Shown one piece after another: positions 1 to 9,013 of a stretch of DNA of 64,000 bases. This stretch comes from Chitinophaga parva (GTDB taxonomy: Bacteria; Bacteroidota; Bacteroidia; Chitinophagales; Chitinophagaceae): assembly GCF_003071345.1 (NCBI RefSeq), contig NZ_QCYK01000002.1:930001-994000 (forward strand), in the 5' to 3' direction. The notes beneath the pieces were generated by a model, which worked only from the letters and a program-made list of their open reading frames with translations, ran no database searches and had not been told where the DNA came from. The position numbers were made by a program, and so were the translations under genes. Each line of letters begins with the position of its first letter. Position 1 is the first letter of the stretch.

Positions 1-135
1 AAGCTGATTGAAACCAAGGCCACGAAGATCAGCTCCACTTCGGACACCCTGCACGAAATGAACGCCAAGACCATGACCATGAAAGGTGACACCATCACCG
101 ACATTAAAGGCGCTACCCTGAACCTGAACTGCTAA
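1..135 (+). CDS. C-terminal end of a VgrG-type T6SS spike protein (partial)
   Basis: An open frame enters from the left edge and stops with TAA at 133-135, giving 44 residues rich in Thr, Lys and Asp with short alternating beta-strand-like segments (KGDTITDIKGATLNLN). This is the pattern of the beta-helical needle at the C-terminus of VgrG proteins, which form the tip of the type VI secretion tube. The downstream neighbours (a 448-residue protein 2 bp later, then an Rhs protein and an immunity gene) are the usual company of a vgrG. Only the tail is visible, so the assignment leans on context; another beta-helix protein is possible. Confidence 0.55.
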   Translation, partial: KLIETKATKISSTSDTLHEMNAKTMTMKGDTITDIKGATLNLNC

Positions 136-137
136 GC

Positions 138-1484
138 ATGAGTAACGAACATAATCCCATTGCCCGTATGGTGGAAACCATGCAGCGCCGCTGGAAAAAA
201 GCCGTGGCGCTGCAACCCGCCTGGCGCATGATCCGCTGGGTGATCCGCCCGCAGCAGGCCTCCCTGCTCAATGGCTATTGCCGGCTGGAATCGTCCGCTC
301 ACGGCAGTACCGGTGAGTTGCTGGTAGTGCATGTACTGCCTTTTAAAGAACCGGAACAGTATGCGCCACAACTTATGCAGCAATGGTTGCAGGAGTGGCA
401 GGATGAAAAGAACACCCTGCGTCAGCACTGGGCCGCGGAGCCCTGGCTGGCGCGCGTGGAAAAGGGAGATGCCACCGTGCAAACCCTGGCATCCATGCTG
501 AAGGATTTTCACCAGCACTTGGCCCGCAGGCAGCAAACGCTGGTGCTGGGGCTTATCCCGCACAGCGTGTCCGGCTTCCCGGAGTTTCGCAAATGGCTGC
601 AAAGCCTGGTGGACATACTACCCCCGGCCGTAGGCCTGATGGTGGTAGACCACCAGGACGCGCCGGAACTGAAACCGGTAGCCCACACCCTTCGCGATAA
701 AGCCATCACTCTTGATATTACAGACCTGGATGTGGAAGCAGCCATGGAGTCCATCGCCATCGCCGGTAACCCGAACGATGCCGATGTACAATTGCGCAAA
801 TGCCTTTTTGAAATGGGCCGCGCCGCCCGTGCTAATAACAAAGGATTGCTTTGCCAGTGGGGCGATAAGGCCCTGGAGGCCACCCAGCGCAGCGGCAATA
901 AAAGCCTCTGGGCCACTGCCCATGTGGTGTACGCCGGTTTCCTCATGCAGTTCAAGGAATCGGAACGCATTAACACGCTCCTGGATAAAGCAGTGAGCAT
1001 CACGGAGCCCTTCTACAAGCAGGGCGATGCCGTGCATGCCGCAGTGCTCATGCAGGCTTATGGCTACAAGGCAGCCTACTGCAATATGACCCGCGAAAAG
1101 AAAGAAGCCCTGCAATGGCTGGAAAAGCAATTGGGCATAGCCCTGCAACAGGAGATCTGGCTCTACGGCGTAAGCATTTGCAAAACCATTGCATTCCTGG
1201 CTTACGAAAAAGGAGAGATGGACATATTCCGCAAGTACACCCAGCAGGGCTATGAGCTGGGCTGGCGCCTCACGGATGAAGAAGCCAAACTTTCAGAATA
1301 CCTCTTACTTGCCAAAGATTATTACGACCTGGCACTGGAACAACGCCGCAAGGAACAGGCGGCAGAAGCTAATGAACGCATGACCCGCCTCTTTGGGGCG
1401 GACTGGCATGAGCAGGTGAAAAAGCATAAGAAAGCATATACCGCCATTAAACCGCCGGAAAATATGCCGCTGGAAAATGCCTGA
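138..1484 (+). CDS. Unknown protein between vgrG and rhs, possible effector-loading adaptor
   Basis: This 448-residue soluble protein has no signal peptide or membrane segment. It starts 2 bp after the vgrG stop, so the two are almost certainly cotranscribed. The N-terminal half has alternating hydrophobic strands (for example LVLGLIPHS and VGLMVVDHQD) suggesting an alpha/beta fold. From about residue 215 on it is alpha-helical with TPR-like spacing (YAGFLMQF, AVLMQAYGYKAAY), and it ends in a charged tail with KEQAAEANERM. I do not recognise a named family. Its fixed position between a spike gene and an Rhs toxin gene suggests a chaperone or adaptor that loads the toxin onto VgrG, by analogy with adaptors known in proteobacterial T6SS; this is inference. 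Confidence 0.6.
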   Translation: MSNEHNPIARMVETMQRRWKKAVALQPAWRMIRWVIRPQQASLLNGYCRLESSAHGSTGELLVVHVLPFKEPEQYAPQLMQQWLQEWQDEKNTLRQHWAAEPWLARVEKGDATVQTLASMLKDFHQHLARRQQTLVLGLIPHSVSGFPEFRKWLQSLVDILPPAVGLMVVDHQDAPELKPVAHTLRDKAITLDITDLDVEAAMESIAIAGNPNDADVQLRKCLFEMGRAARANNKGLLCQWGDKALEATQRSGNKSLWATAHVVYAGFLMQFKESERINTLLDKAVSITEPFYKQGDAVHAAVLMQAYGYKAAYCNMTREKKEALQWLEKQLGIALQQEIWLYGVSICKTIAFLAYEKGEMDIFRKYTQQGYELGWRLTDEEAKLSEYLLLAKDYYDLALEQRRKEQAAEANERMTRLFGADWHEQVKKHKKAYTAIKPPENMPLENA

Positions 1485-1562
1485 TCCCATTGCCGGTGGC
1501 AACCATACATACATAACCTCCTTGTGGCTATGCCGCTTCACCGCTGGAAAATGTTTTGACGT

Positions 1563-4500
1563 ATGAGTTTAACCAACAACCACTTCACCATTGTCCTTGG
1601 TATAGACATTCACTTTAACACGTTGCCGCCGTTTAATCCACTCCATCCTTTCATAGGCCTGGTGCTGGATCCCATGGACTACATTCCCTTCATCGGGGCC
1701 ACCGTGCAGGTGAACGGGCGCAAACGCGGTGTGAGCGATACCAGCGGTATGCTGGTGTTCCTGCGCCATTTCCCGCTCTTTACCGGCCCGTTTGTGGAAA
1801 CACCTTTCATCGCCCATGAATCTGTCAACTTCTTTGGCAGTCATAATACCCACGCGGAGGGCCGCCTGCTCAGTCCTACCACTTATCTCAAAATGACGTG
1901 CAACGATATTGGCATCCCACTCTCGCTGCACCCCGGTAAGAACTGGAAGCCTATCCCATCGCTGTTTGCACCTACCTCTTTCAGCATTCCCGTGCCCACC
2001 GGCCCTCCCGTAAACCTGGGCGGGCCTTATGTGCCGGACCTTATGGGCCTGCTCATTAACCTGGTTGCTTCCTACGGTTTTGGCGCCCTCATGAAGATGG
2101 GCGGCAAAGCCGTGAATAAAGTATTGGGCCGCAAAGCGGCCAAGGAGTTGGAAGCCACGGCGGATAAGGCAGCCAGTAAATCAAAATGTGCAAAGGACCC
2201 GGTGAATATGGTAACCGGCCATGTGCTGTACGTAGGCACCGACTTTGAACTGCCCGGCATGCTGCCCCTGCAGTGGGAGCGCCACTGGCATAGCGATAGC
2301 GGCTACAAGGGCCTGCTGGGCCACGGTACTACCTGCCTTTTTGATGCACAGCTGAAGATCATGGACGTGGATGAAGTGGCCATGCTCATGCCCGATGGAC
2401 GGGGCGTTGGATTTATGATGCCTTTGCCGGGAGAAGAAAGTTATAACCGCGTGGAACGTCTTACGCTGTATCGCTACGCAGACCATTTTGAAGTAAAGGA
2501 CCAGGCCAGCCGGCTCACGTATGTGTTTAATAAATCCCACCAGCTGGCGGCGCTGCGCAACGAGCAAGGCTTTGCCATTACCGCGGAATACACCAGCGGC
2601 ATGCTGTCCCGGATAATAGACAGCGCCGGCCGTGTGCTCACGGTCCGTACAGATGAAGCAGGGCGTATCGTGGATATTGCTACAGACCAGCAACAGCTGG
2701 TGGCCTACACCTATAACGATGCCGGGGATCTTTGCCGCATTACGGACGCACTGCAACAATCCACCGTCCTGGAATATGAGCGTCATCACCTGGTGAAGAA
2801 AACAGACCGCAACGGGCAGTCTTTTTACTGGGAATACGATGGCCACCGCTGCACCCGCACCTGGGGCGATGGCGGCCTGCTGGAAGGGCTGATCACGTAC
2901 CACGATGGCTACAATGTACTGCGCAGCCCCAGCGGCCGCGTGGATACTTTCCATTACAATGAAGACCTGCTCTGTACCCAGGTAACGGACTCCTTTGGTA
3001 ACAGCCGTTTCCTGGAATACACGGAGTACGAAGAACTGTACCGCGTGATCGATGAGGAAGGCAATATGAAAGGCTACCGCTACGATGAGCGGGGCAACTG
3101 CATCAGCGTGCAATACGCCGATAAAACAGAAGAACAATTCCTTTATGATGCGGAGGACCGGCTCACCATGTACACCGATGCCACCGGCTACAGCACCGTG
3201 AAAACCTATACAGACGCGGGCTTGCCGGATGTGGTGATCAGCGCGGACAATGCCATTACCAGCTACCAGTACGATGAATGGCAACGCCTGTCCGTAGTGG
3301 AGAGAGGCCAGCAAAAAACGCAGCTGGCGTATGATGCGCAACACAACCTGGTGAAGGTGGTGCTGCCCGATGGCAATGAAACCCGCTGGGATTATGATGC
3401 CCTGGGCCGCTGCATACGCCGGGTGAATGCCGCCGGCGGTGTGCAGTCTTTCGTATACGACCTCCTGGGCCGCCCCACCCGCATACAACAGCCGGATGGC
3501 AACGTGGTGTGGCTCCAGTACAATGCTTACGAAGAAGTGGTGCATGCAAGGGACAGCCAGCATGAAGTGAGCTTTGATTACACCCCGCTGGGTAGCCTGC
3601 GCAGGCGCACGGAAAAAGGCGCTTCCCTGCAGTTCCAGTATAACGGGGAAGAAGAGCTGGTAGTGGTCACCAACGAAGCCCGGGAGCGTTACCGCTTTGA
3701 GCGCAATGCCCGTGGGGAAATCGTGGAAGAAGTAGGCTTTGACGGGCGCTCCCGCCGCTATGAACGTGCCGCAAATGGCTGGGTGAAGAAGATCATGCGG
3801 CCGGACAACCGCTTTACCGAATATGAGCACGATGGGAATGGCCGCATGGTGCGCGCCACTTACCATGATGGCCGGCTGGAACTGTATGGATATAACAAGA
3901 ACGGGCAACTCACCTCCGCGATCAATAGCGAGGCCTCCGTATACTTCCGGCACGACATCATGGGCCGCGTGATGGAAGAGAAGACCGAGTTGAACGGGCA
4001 AACTTACGTGGTGGAATCCGCGTACAACAAGCAGGGCGCCCGCACCAGCCTGAAAAGCAGCCTGGGCGCCGACCTGCAGATGCGCTACACCCCGCTGAAC
4101 CAGTTGCAGGATATGCAGGCCTCGCAGGGCGCCGTGCGCTGGGGTATGCGCCTGGGTTATAATGCCCTGGGCCAGGAAACAGACCGGTGGCTGCCCGGTG
4201 GGCTTTCCGTGCACATGGAGTACGACCATGCCGGCCACCCGCTGCGCCAGGTAGTGCGCAGTGGCAGCCGCGATGCCCGCAAGCGCCGCTATGATTGGGA
4301 TGCCAATGAGCGCCTGGTGACCATGTTCAATGAACTGACCAATGGTTTTGTAACCTATGGCCACGATGCCTTCGGCAACCTGGCCTGGGCTACATATGAA
4401 AATGGCCAGCGGCAATATAAATCCCCCGATGTGCAGGGCAATGTTTACAATAAACCCGACCACCACGACCGCCGCTATGAAGCCGGTGGACAGCTGGATT

Positions 4501-5603
4501 GGGACCAGGGATGGCATTACCACTATGATGCGGAAGGTAATCTTATGGAAAAGAACGACGGAGGTGCCACCAGCTGGAAATATGATTGGAATGCCAACGG
4601 TACCCTGCGCGAAGTGACCCGCCCCGATGGTACTACCGTATCTTTCACCTACGATGCCCTCGGCCGCCGCCTGGAAAAAGTGCATGGCGACACCGTGACC
4701 CGTTGGTTATGGGATGGGAATGTGCCCATCCAGGAATGGCACTACGCCGCGGCGCAGCGCCCTGTGATCACCCTGGACGCCTTGGGCGACCTGCAGGTGA
4801 GCCACCCCGAGCCGGTGGAAGACCTGGTCACCTGGGTGTTCAACGACGGCAGTTTTGTGCCGGCCGCAAAACTTACCACCAGCGGCGCCTATTCCATTGT
4901 TACGGATTACCTGGGCACCCCCGTGGAAATGTATGACGAAACCGGGCGCCAGGCATGGGCCTGCGAATTGGATATTTATGGCAAAGCCCGTACTTTAGTG
5001 AAGGGGAGTATAACGGATTGCCCGTTCCGCTTCCAGGGGCAGTATGAAGATGTGGAGACCGGCTTGTGCTATAACCGCTTCCGCTACTACGATCCGGCGC
5101 GGGGCAACTACATCAGCCAGGACCCCATTGGTTTGCAGGGTGGCGTGGCGTTATATGGATATGTGCATGATTCCAATGCATGGATAGATGAACTGGGCCT
5201 GAGCACCAATCCCATCACCTTCACGGATAGCAACGGCTTCAGTATGCAGGTGAGTGGCTATACAGACATTAGCCACATGAGCGATGAGCAGCTGAAAGCC
5301 TTGTACTACGCCAATGATAATGCCCTGAAGGGAAAAGGCTTTGGTTTGTCTGGCGTGGATAAGCAGGGCAATACCATTGTACTGCACCACTACAAACAAA
5401 ACCCGAATGGCCCCATCGTGGCATTGCCCGGTAAGCACCATGACAAGCCACATGTAAACCCTGGCCAGCACCCCTTTGGTAAAAAGAAAGGCGGCGGGCT
5501 TACGGCAGATGAAAGGGCGGCCTTCAATAAATGGAAACAGGAGTACTGGAAATCACAGGCAGCCACAGAACTTAACAACAGGGGCATCGCATTCTGCCAC
5601 TAA
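1563..5603 (+). CDS. Rhs/YD-repeat polymorphic toxin with HNH/Endo VII-like C-terminal nuclease
   Basis: The 1346-residue protein has three parts. Residues about 1-205 form a PAAR-like/linker region rich in Gly and Pro with hydrophobic segments near residue 165. From about residue 218 (KDPVNMVTGHV) comes a DUF6531-like start of the Rhs shell, followed by dozens of YD repeats (YDALGR, YDAEGN) up to the core-closing motif RYYDPARGNYISQDPIGL. The last 132 residues are the variable toxin, with an LHH motif at about 1274-1276, further His residues (GKHHD, HPFG) and a helical WKQEYWKSQAATEL segment, as in HNH/Endo VII (LHH/GHH-type) nuclease toxins. It probably cuts DNA of rival cells after T6SS delivery, and the gene 13 bp downstream is its likely immunity protein. 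The nuclease subtype is less certain than the Rhs assignment. Confidence 0.9.
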   Translation: MSLTNNHFTIVLGIDIHFNTLPPFNPLHPFIGLVLDPMDYIPFIGATVQVNGRKRGVSDTSGMLVFLRHFPLFTGPFVETPFIAHESVNFFGSHNTHAEGRLLSPTTYLKMTCNDIGIPLSLHPGKNWKPIPSLFAPTSFSIPVPTGPPVNLGGPYVPDLMGLLINLVASYGFGALMKMGGKAVNKVLGRKAAKELEATADKAASKSKCAKDPVNMVTGHVLYVGTDFELPGMLPLQWERHWHSDSGYKGLLGHGTTCLFDAQLKIMDVDEVAMLMPDGRGVGFMMPLPGEESYNRVERLTLYRYADHFEVKDQASRLTYVFNKSHQLAALRNEQGFAITAEYTSGMLSRIIDSAGRVLTVRTDEAGRIVDIATDQQQLVAYTYNDAGDLCRITDALQQSTVLEYERHHLVKKTDRNGQSFYWEYDGHRCTRTWGDGGLLEGLITYHDGYNVLRSPSGRVDTFHYNEDLLCTQVTDSFGNSRFLEYTEYEELYRVIDEEGNMKGYRYDERGNCISVQYADKTEEQFLYDAEDRLTMYTDATGYSTVKTYTDAGLPDVVISADNAITSYQYDEWQRLSVVERGQQKTQLAYDAQHNLVKVVLPDGNETRWDYDALGRCIRRVNAAGGVQSFVYDLLGRPTRIQQPDGNVVWLQYNAYEEVVHARDSQHEVSFDYTPLGSLRRRTEKGASLQFQYNGEEELVVVTNEARERYRFERNARGEIVEEVGFDGRSRRYERAANGWVKKIMRPDNRFTEYEHDGNGRMVRATYHDGRLELYGYNKNGQLTSAINSEASVYFRHDIMGRVMEEKTELNGQTYVVESAYNKQGARTSLKSSLGADLQMRYTPLNQLQDMQASQGAVRWGMRLGYNALGQETDRWLPGGLSVHMEYDHAGHPLRQVVRSGSRDARKRRYDWDANERLVTMFNELTNGFVTYGHDAFGNLAWATYENGQRQYKSPDVQGNVYNKPDHHDRRYEAGGQLDWDQGWHYHYDAEGNLMEKNDGGATSWKYDWNANGTLREVTRPDGTTVSFTYDALGRRLEKVHGDTVTRWLWDGNVPIQEWHYAAAQRPVITLDALGDLQVSHPEPVEDLVTWVFNDGSFVPAAKLTTSGAYSIVTDYLGTPVEMYDETGRQAWACELDIYGKARTLVKGSITDCPFRFQGQYEDVETGLCYNRFRYYDPARGNYISQDPIGLQGGVALYGYVHDSNAWIDELGLSTNPITFTDSNGFSMQVSGYTDISHMSDEQLKALYYANDNALKGKGFGLSGVDKQGNTIVLHHYKQNPNGPIVALPGKHHDKPHVNPGQHPFGKKKGGGLTADERAAFNKWKQEYWKSQAATELNNRGIAFCH

Positions 5604-5616
5604 AAATATTATCGCT

Positions 5617-6054
5617 ATGAACGAGGCATTATTAAACAGGATAGGCAGCTTCCTGGACAAGAATCCCACGCTGAAAGGCACGCCTGCCACGGCGGCCCAG
5701 CTGGCAAAAGCAGAGCAGGAGCTGGACATTAAGCTGGATAAGGATTACCGGGCGTTCGTGGAAAGATTTGGCGGCGCTTACGCAGGCATTGCCATCCATG
5801 CTTTCAACAACGGTGCTTCCGTGGGCAATGAAACCATCATAGACCTCACCCTGAACGGGCGCCGGTTGTTTAACGATGCAGAGATGTTCCCAGAGATCAA
5901 CGAAAGCATGGTGTTTGCAGACGATGGTGCCGGTAACCCGGTGGCCATCACCCCGGAAGGGAAAGTGGTACTGTTTGACTACGACACAGAAGAAAAACAG
6001 GTACTGGCGTCCTCGTTCGAGGAATTTGTAGAGAACAACTTCAGCGAGTGGTGA
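5617..6054 (+). CDS. SMI1/KNR4 (SUKH) family immunity protein
   Basis: The ATG at 5617, 13 bp after the rhs stop, gives 145 residues that match the SUKH layout: a helical start with ATAAQLAKAEQELDIKL, then DKDYRAFVERFGGA (the family's 'L...Y..F....GG' motif), an acidic middle, a VFADDGAGNPVAI strand-turn and a C-terminal FEEFVENNF helix. SUKH proteins are the commonest immunity partners of nuclease toxins in polymorphic toxin systems, so it most likely neutralises the preceding Rhs toxin in the cytoplasm. The same frame stays open upstream into rhs, but the ATG at 5617 gives the family's normal length. Confidence 0.88.
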   Translation: MNEALLNRIGSFLDKNPTLKGTPATAAQLAKAEQELDIKLDKDYRAFVERFGGAYAGIAIHAFNNGASVGNETIIDLTLNGRRLFNDAEMFPEINESMVFADDGAGNPVAITPEGKVVLFDYDTEEKQVLASSFEEFVENNFSEW

Positions 6055-6078
6055 TACGCATTTGCGGAACGGATATAG

Positions 6079-6116
6079 CATTGGCCTGGGTGTTTGCCCA
6101 GGCCAATGTTTGTTTT
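6079..6116 (+). terminator. Rho-independent terminator after the immunity gene
   Basis: A perfect 12-bp inverted repeat (CATTGGCCTGGG / CCCAGGCCAATG) with a 6-nt loop is followed by TTTGTTTT. It lies 25 bp after the SUKH stop and probably ends the vgrG-rhs-immunity transcript. Confidence 0.85.
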
Positions 6117-6259
6117 AGGCCACGCTGATCGTGGCCCATGCATTTGCCTTAAGCCATGCCGGCTGCCACCACGGGGCTATACATTTGTTTGTTCCACGCC
6201 ATGATGATGGACGCCGTAAGCCGGGACGCGCACTTAAATGCCTTTGTTTTTTCCGGGGA

Positions 6260-6751
6260 ATGCACGTTTTTTATGGCATGGAATGGACCGAAGAACAACA
6301 ACAGCTTTTCTGTGACCTGGTGCTGGAGGTGGCAATTCACCAGTGCAAAGCCAGTACCATACCGGCATTTGCGCTGGGCCTTGTATCCGCTTACCAGGCG
6401 GCGGGGCTACCTGCGCCCTCGCTGCAATGGGTGCAAAGCGGCGTGCCGGTAGCAGTGCGTAATTGGCTGGAAGCCGCACTGGATGGGCAATTCCGCCATG
6501 TAACCAAGCCACCCCGCTGGCTGGATGAACCACACTGGCCATTTTTCCACGGCATGCCCATGGAATTTGTGCACCAGTTTTCCATGCCGGAAACGGAAGT
6601 GGAAGAAGCCGGCCAGATCTACGTATTCTCCGCCCGCAGGCCCAATGAAGACGGGCACTCGTTTACCCTGGTCTATAAAATGATCAAACAAACCCGGGCC
6701 GGGGAGGGCACAGACCTGCTCCACGCCCTGGATGCAGACCGTGAAGAATAA
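6260..6751 (+). CDS. Hypothetical protein downstream of the Rhs module, weakly DUF1963-like
   Basis: A frame open from 6131 ends at 6751. The first 43 codons look non-coding in character (Cys/His-rich), so I place the start at the ATG at 6260 (163 residues; the ATG at 6278 is an alternative). The protein is soluble. Its segment PPRWLDEPHWPFFHG followed by MEFVHQFSMP and GQIYVFSAR resembles the 'P.W...WP....PM.F..Q......GxxYxF' signature of DUF1963/YwqG-like proteins, a loose match only. A terminator at 6079-6116 separates it from the SUKH gene, so it is likely a separate unit, possibly a second or relic immunity gene. Function unknown. Confidence 0.6.
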   Translation: MHVFYGMEWTEEQQQLFCDLVLEVAIHQCKASTIPAFALGLVSAYQAAGLPAPSLQWVQSGVPVAVRNWLEAALDGQFRHVTKPPRWLDEPHWPFFHGMPMEFVHQFSMPETEVEEAGQIYVFSARRPNEDGHSFTLVYKMIKQTRAGEGTDLLHALDADREE

Positions 6752-6767
6752 GGAGGATGATACCCAT

Positions 6768-6806
6768 AAAAAAAGCATTTACACCCGCAGGCGTAAATGC
6801 TTTTTT
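6768..6806. terminator. Bidirectional terminator between convergent genes
   Basis: The stem AAAAAGCATTTAC / GTAAATGCTTTTTT with a loop of about 9 nt has an A tract on one side and a T tract on the other. It therefore can terminate both the plus-strand hypothetical gene and the minus-strand cytochrome gene. Confidence 0.85.
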
Positions 6807-6841
6807 ATAAATACCGCTTTGCAGCGAATGCGTTTACAGGA

Positions 6842-7297
6842 TCAATGCATGCCACCGGGACCGCCAGGGCCGCCAGGACCACCTTGTGTAGGCTCGTCGG
6901 GAACGGATTTTGGCTCGTCGTGGCCATTGTGGCAGGTGACGCAGCTTACCGCGTTAATGGGATGGCCCAGGGAATCGCTCATGCCTTTGAAGAATTTCTT
7001 GTTGATGGTAGCGGTCATGCGCATCATGTCACGCGCTACGTCCTTCTTCGGGTTGTCATCACTGGCAAAATCCAGGCGCTTGGGATTGTCTTTCTGGGGT
7101 GCGTGGCAGTAGCCGCATTTAACGCCCAGGGCCAGTTTGAAGCTGTGCATCACACTGTCCACCTCTTCTTTGGTGCTGTGTTTAGACAGTACCTTGAGGT
7201 TCTTGGGCTTTTCATCGTCCTGCCGCAGGGAGAAGGAGCAGAGCACCACGGCTCCTGCGAGTGCCAGCATGACGGCCAGTCCTTTTTTAGTTGTCAT
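6842..7297 (-). CDS. Exported di-haem c-type cytochrome
   Basis: The 151-residue protein starts with a signal peptide (MTTKKGLAVMLALAGAVV). It has two CxxCH haem c attachment motifs, CGYCH near residue 63 and CVTCH near residue 122, separated by a helical segment with KKDVARDMMRMTATIN. This arrangement is the domain usually called 'photosynthetic reaction centre cytochrome c subunit-like', which in non-photosynthetic Bacteroidota is a small periplasmic electron carrier. The C-terminus is a Gly-Pro run (GGPGGPGGPGG). The frame is open far upstream, but the ATG at 7297 directly precedes the signal peptide. It is a monocistronic unit with no oxidase genes nearby, so its redox partner is unknown. 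Confidence 0.85.
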   Translation of the reverse strand: MTTKKGLAVMLALAGAVVLCSFSLRQDDEKPKNLKVLSKHSTKEEVDSVMHSFKLALGVKCGYCHAPQKDNPKRLDFASDDNPKKDVARDMMRMTATINKKFFKGMSDSLGHPINAVSCVTCHNGHDEPKSVPDEPTQGGPGGPGGPGGMH

Positions 7298-7513
7298 ATA
7301 CGCGATGGTTTTGAGTAGCGGGATCACTATGAACTTAGATAGCAACAACATCCGCCGCCTGTCCGTGCCACGCCGCAAACGCAGTGCTGTGGTGGATCTG
7401 GTGAGAGGGCCGCTTGCCGGCGGCGGTCGCTTCCTTATAATTGACTTCCTACTGGCACCAAATATGATGCCCTTCCGGCATACAATGTACATAATCACCT
7501 TTAAATTTTTAAT

Positions 7514-8368
7514 ATGAGCAGCACAAGTTTTCAAAAAACTTTCACCATCGGGGGAGCGCTGACCGTGCAAAGAATGGGATATGGCGCCATGCGCATTACC
7601 GGGCAGGGGATCTGGGGGCCACCCAAAGATCACGCGGAAGCCATCCGTGTATTGCAGCGCGCCGTGGAACTGGGGGTGGATTTTATAGATACGGCAGACA
7701 GTTATGGTCCCCATGTATCGGAAGAACTGATTGCAGAAGCCCTGCATCCTTACAAACCCGGTCTTGTTATTGCCACCAAGGGTGGTTTTGACCGCACCGG
7801 CCCTAACCAGTGGCAGATGAACGGCCGCCCGGAGCACCTGCAATCCGCTCTGGCCGGCAGCCTGGAACGCCTGAAACTGGACCGGATCGATCTTTACCAG
7901 CTGCACCGCATTGACCCCAATGTGCCTTTTGAAAAAATGATGGAGTTCCTGGCCAGGGCCCAGCAGGATGGCCTCATCAAGTATATTGGCCTCTCCGAGG
8001 TATCCGTGGCGCAGATCAAAAAGGCGGAAGCCTTCGTGGAGATCGTGTCTGTGCAAAACAAATACAGCGTAGATAACCGCGACTGGGAATCCGTTTTAAA
8101 GTACTGCGAAGAAACCGGTAAAGCTTTCATTCCCTGGAACCCACTCAATGCAAATAATGCCACCAGCATGGGCAAGCTGGAAGCCATTGCCAAACAACTG
8201 AACGCCACCCCGCACCAGGTGGCGCTTTCCTGGCTCCTGCACCATTCACCCAATATCCTGCTCATCCCGGGCACTTCCAGTGTAAAGCACCTGGAACAAA
8301 ACCTGGCGGCGGCAGCCATTGTGTTAGATGAAGCAGTGATGAAGGAATTGAACAGCATTGGGAAATAA
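7514..8368 (+). CDS. Aldo/keto reductase
   Basis: The 284-residue protein covers the whole AKR (beta/alpha)8 barrel. The visible tetrad is Asp in FIDTADSYG together with its Tyr, Lys in VIATKGG and His in LYQLHRID. The C-terminal NADPH-binding loop appears as IPGTSSVKHLEQN. Members reduce aldehydes and ketones with NADPH; the closest character is the YdbC/oxidoreductase-type AKR with an uncharacterised substrate. It stands alone between a divergently transcribed cytochrome gene and a strong terminator. Confidence 0.92.
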   Translation: MSSTSFQKTFTIGGALTVQRMGYGAMRITGQGIWGPPKDHAEAIRVLQRAVELGVDFIDTADSYGPHVSEELIAEALHPYKPGLVIATKGGFDRTGPNQWQMNGRPEHLQSALAGSLERLKLDRIDLYQLHRIDPNVPFEKMMEFLARAQQDGLIKYIGLSEVSVAQIKKAEAFVEIVSVQNKYSVDNRDWESVLKYCEETGKAFIPWNPLNANNATSMGKLEAIAKQLNATPHQVALSWLLHHSPNILLIPGTSSVKHLEQNLAAAAIVLDEAVMKELNSIGK

Positions 8369-8387
8369 GAAACCTCACACCGTAAAT

Positions 8388-8430
8388 AAAACAGAAAGCC
8401 GCTTGCTACATGCAGGCGGCTTTCTGTTTT
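8388..8430. terminator. Bidirectional terminator between convergent genes
   Basis: A perfect 15-bp stem (AAAACAGAAAGCCGC / GCGGCTTTCTGTTTT) with a 13-nt loop lies between the stop of the aldo/keto reductase and the stop of the minus-strand Dabb gene. Confidence 0.9.
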
Positions 8431-8449
8431 ATATCTTACAGGAATGTTG

Positions 8450-8857
8450 TTATACCGTAATCGCATCATACACCACTACCTTTTCCCACAGGTGCCCGTA
8501 TGCTTTTACAAACGCCAGGTGGACAGGGTGCGTCTGGTAAGTGGCCTGGCCTTCCAGGTCTTTGAAGAACATCACTTCAGACACAGACCAGGTGTTATCC
8601 ACTACATCGCGCTTTTCAGTGCTGGCCAGGATGCCTACGTGCAGGCTTTGTACGGTGGGGATCTTTGCCAGGGTTTTAACCCCTTCTACCAGCTTGTCGC
8701 GGTCTGCGGCGGACTGCGGGTCCTTGAGCCAGAAAATGGCGTGGTGGATCAATGGCTTTTGCGGCGCGGGCGCGGTGGCACCGGCTTTGGCGGCGGCAGT
8801 ACCTGCCACCAGGGCAGCGGCAGTGCCGAGGAATTTTCTTCTGTTAGATGCTGTCAT
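8450..8857 (-). CDS. Tat-exported Dabb (stress-responsive A/B barrel) protein
   Basis: From the ATG at 8857 the protein has 135 residues. It opens with a Tat-type leader: NRRKFLGT followed by an Ala-rich hydrophobic stretch up to about residue 27. The mature part begins LIHHAIFWLKD and runs to LWEKVVVYDAITV, the ferredoxin-like fold of the Dabb family (PF07876), which usually forms dimers. The frame extends upstream to 8962, but that extension would bury the leader, so the internal ATG is chosen. The biochemical role of exported Dabb proteins is unknown. Confidence 0.85.
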   Translation of the reverse strand: MTASNRRKFLGTAAALVAGTAAAKAGATAPAPQKPLIHHAIFWLKDPQSAADRDKLVEGVKTLAKIPTVQSLHVGILASTEKRDVVDNTWSVSEVMFFKDLEGQATYQTHPVHLAFVKAYGHLWEKVVVYDAITV

Positions 8858-9013
8858 GGAATAATAACTTGAGTGCTTTAAAGTACGAAAAATGCAATAG
8901 AAACGCGCAGGCATTATTATAGCACTACGGCTGTAAAATGATGTCAGTTTTAACAATTCCACAAGGTTACCTTCCGTGCTGCGGGCGTATATATGGATAT
9001 AAAATCATTCATC

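Noticed and set aside
2181..4685. An 834-codon open frame antisense to the rhs gene
   Set aside because: It is the codon-bias mirror of the YD-repeat coding sequence; its translation is hydrophobic low-complexity without domains, and the plus-strand gene is unambiguous.
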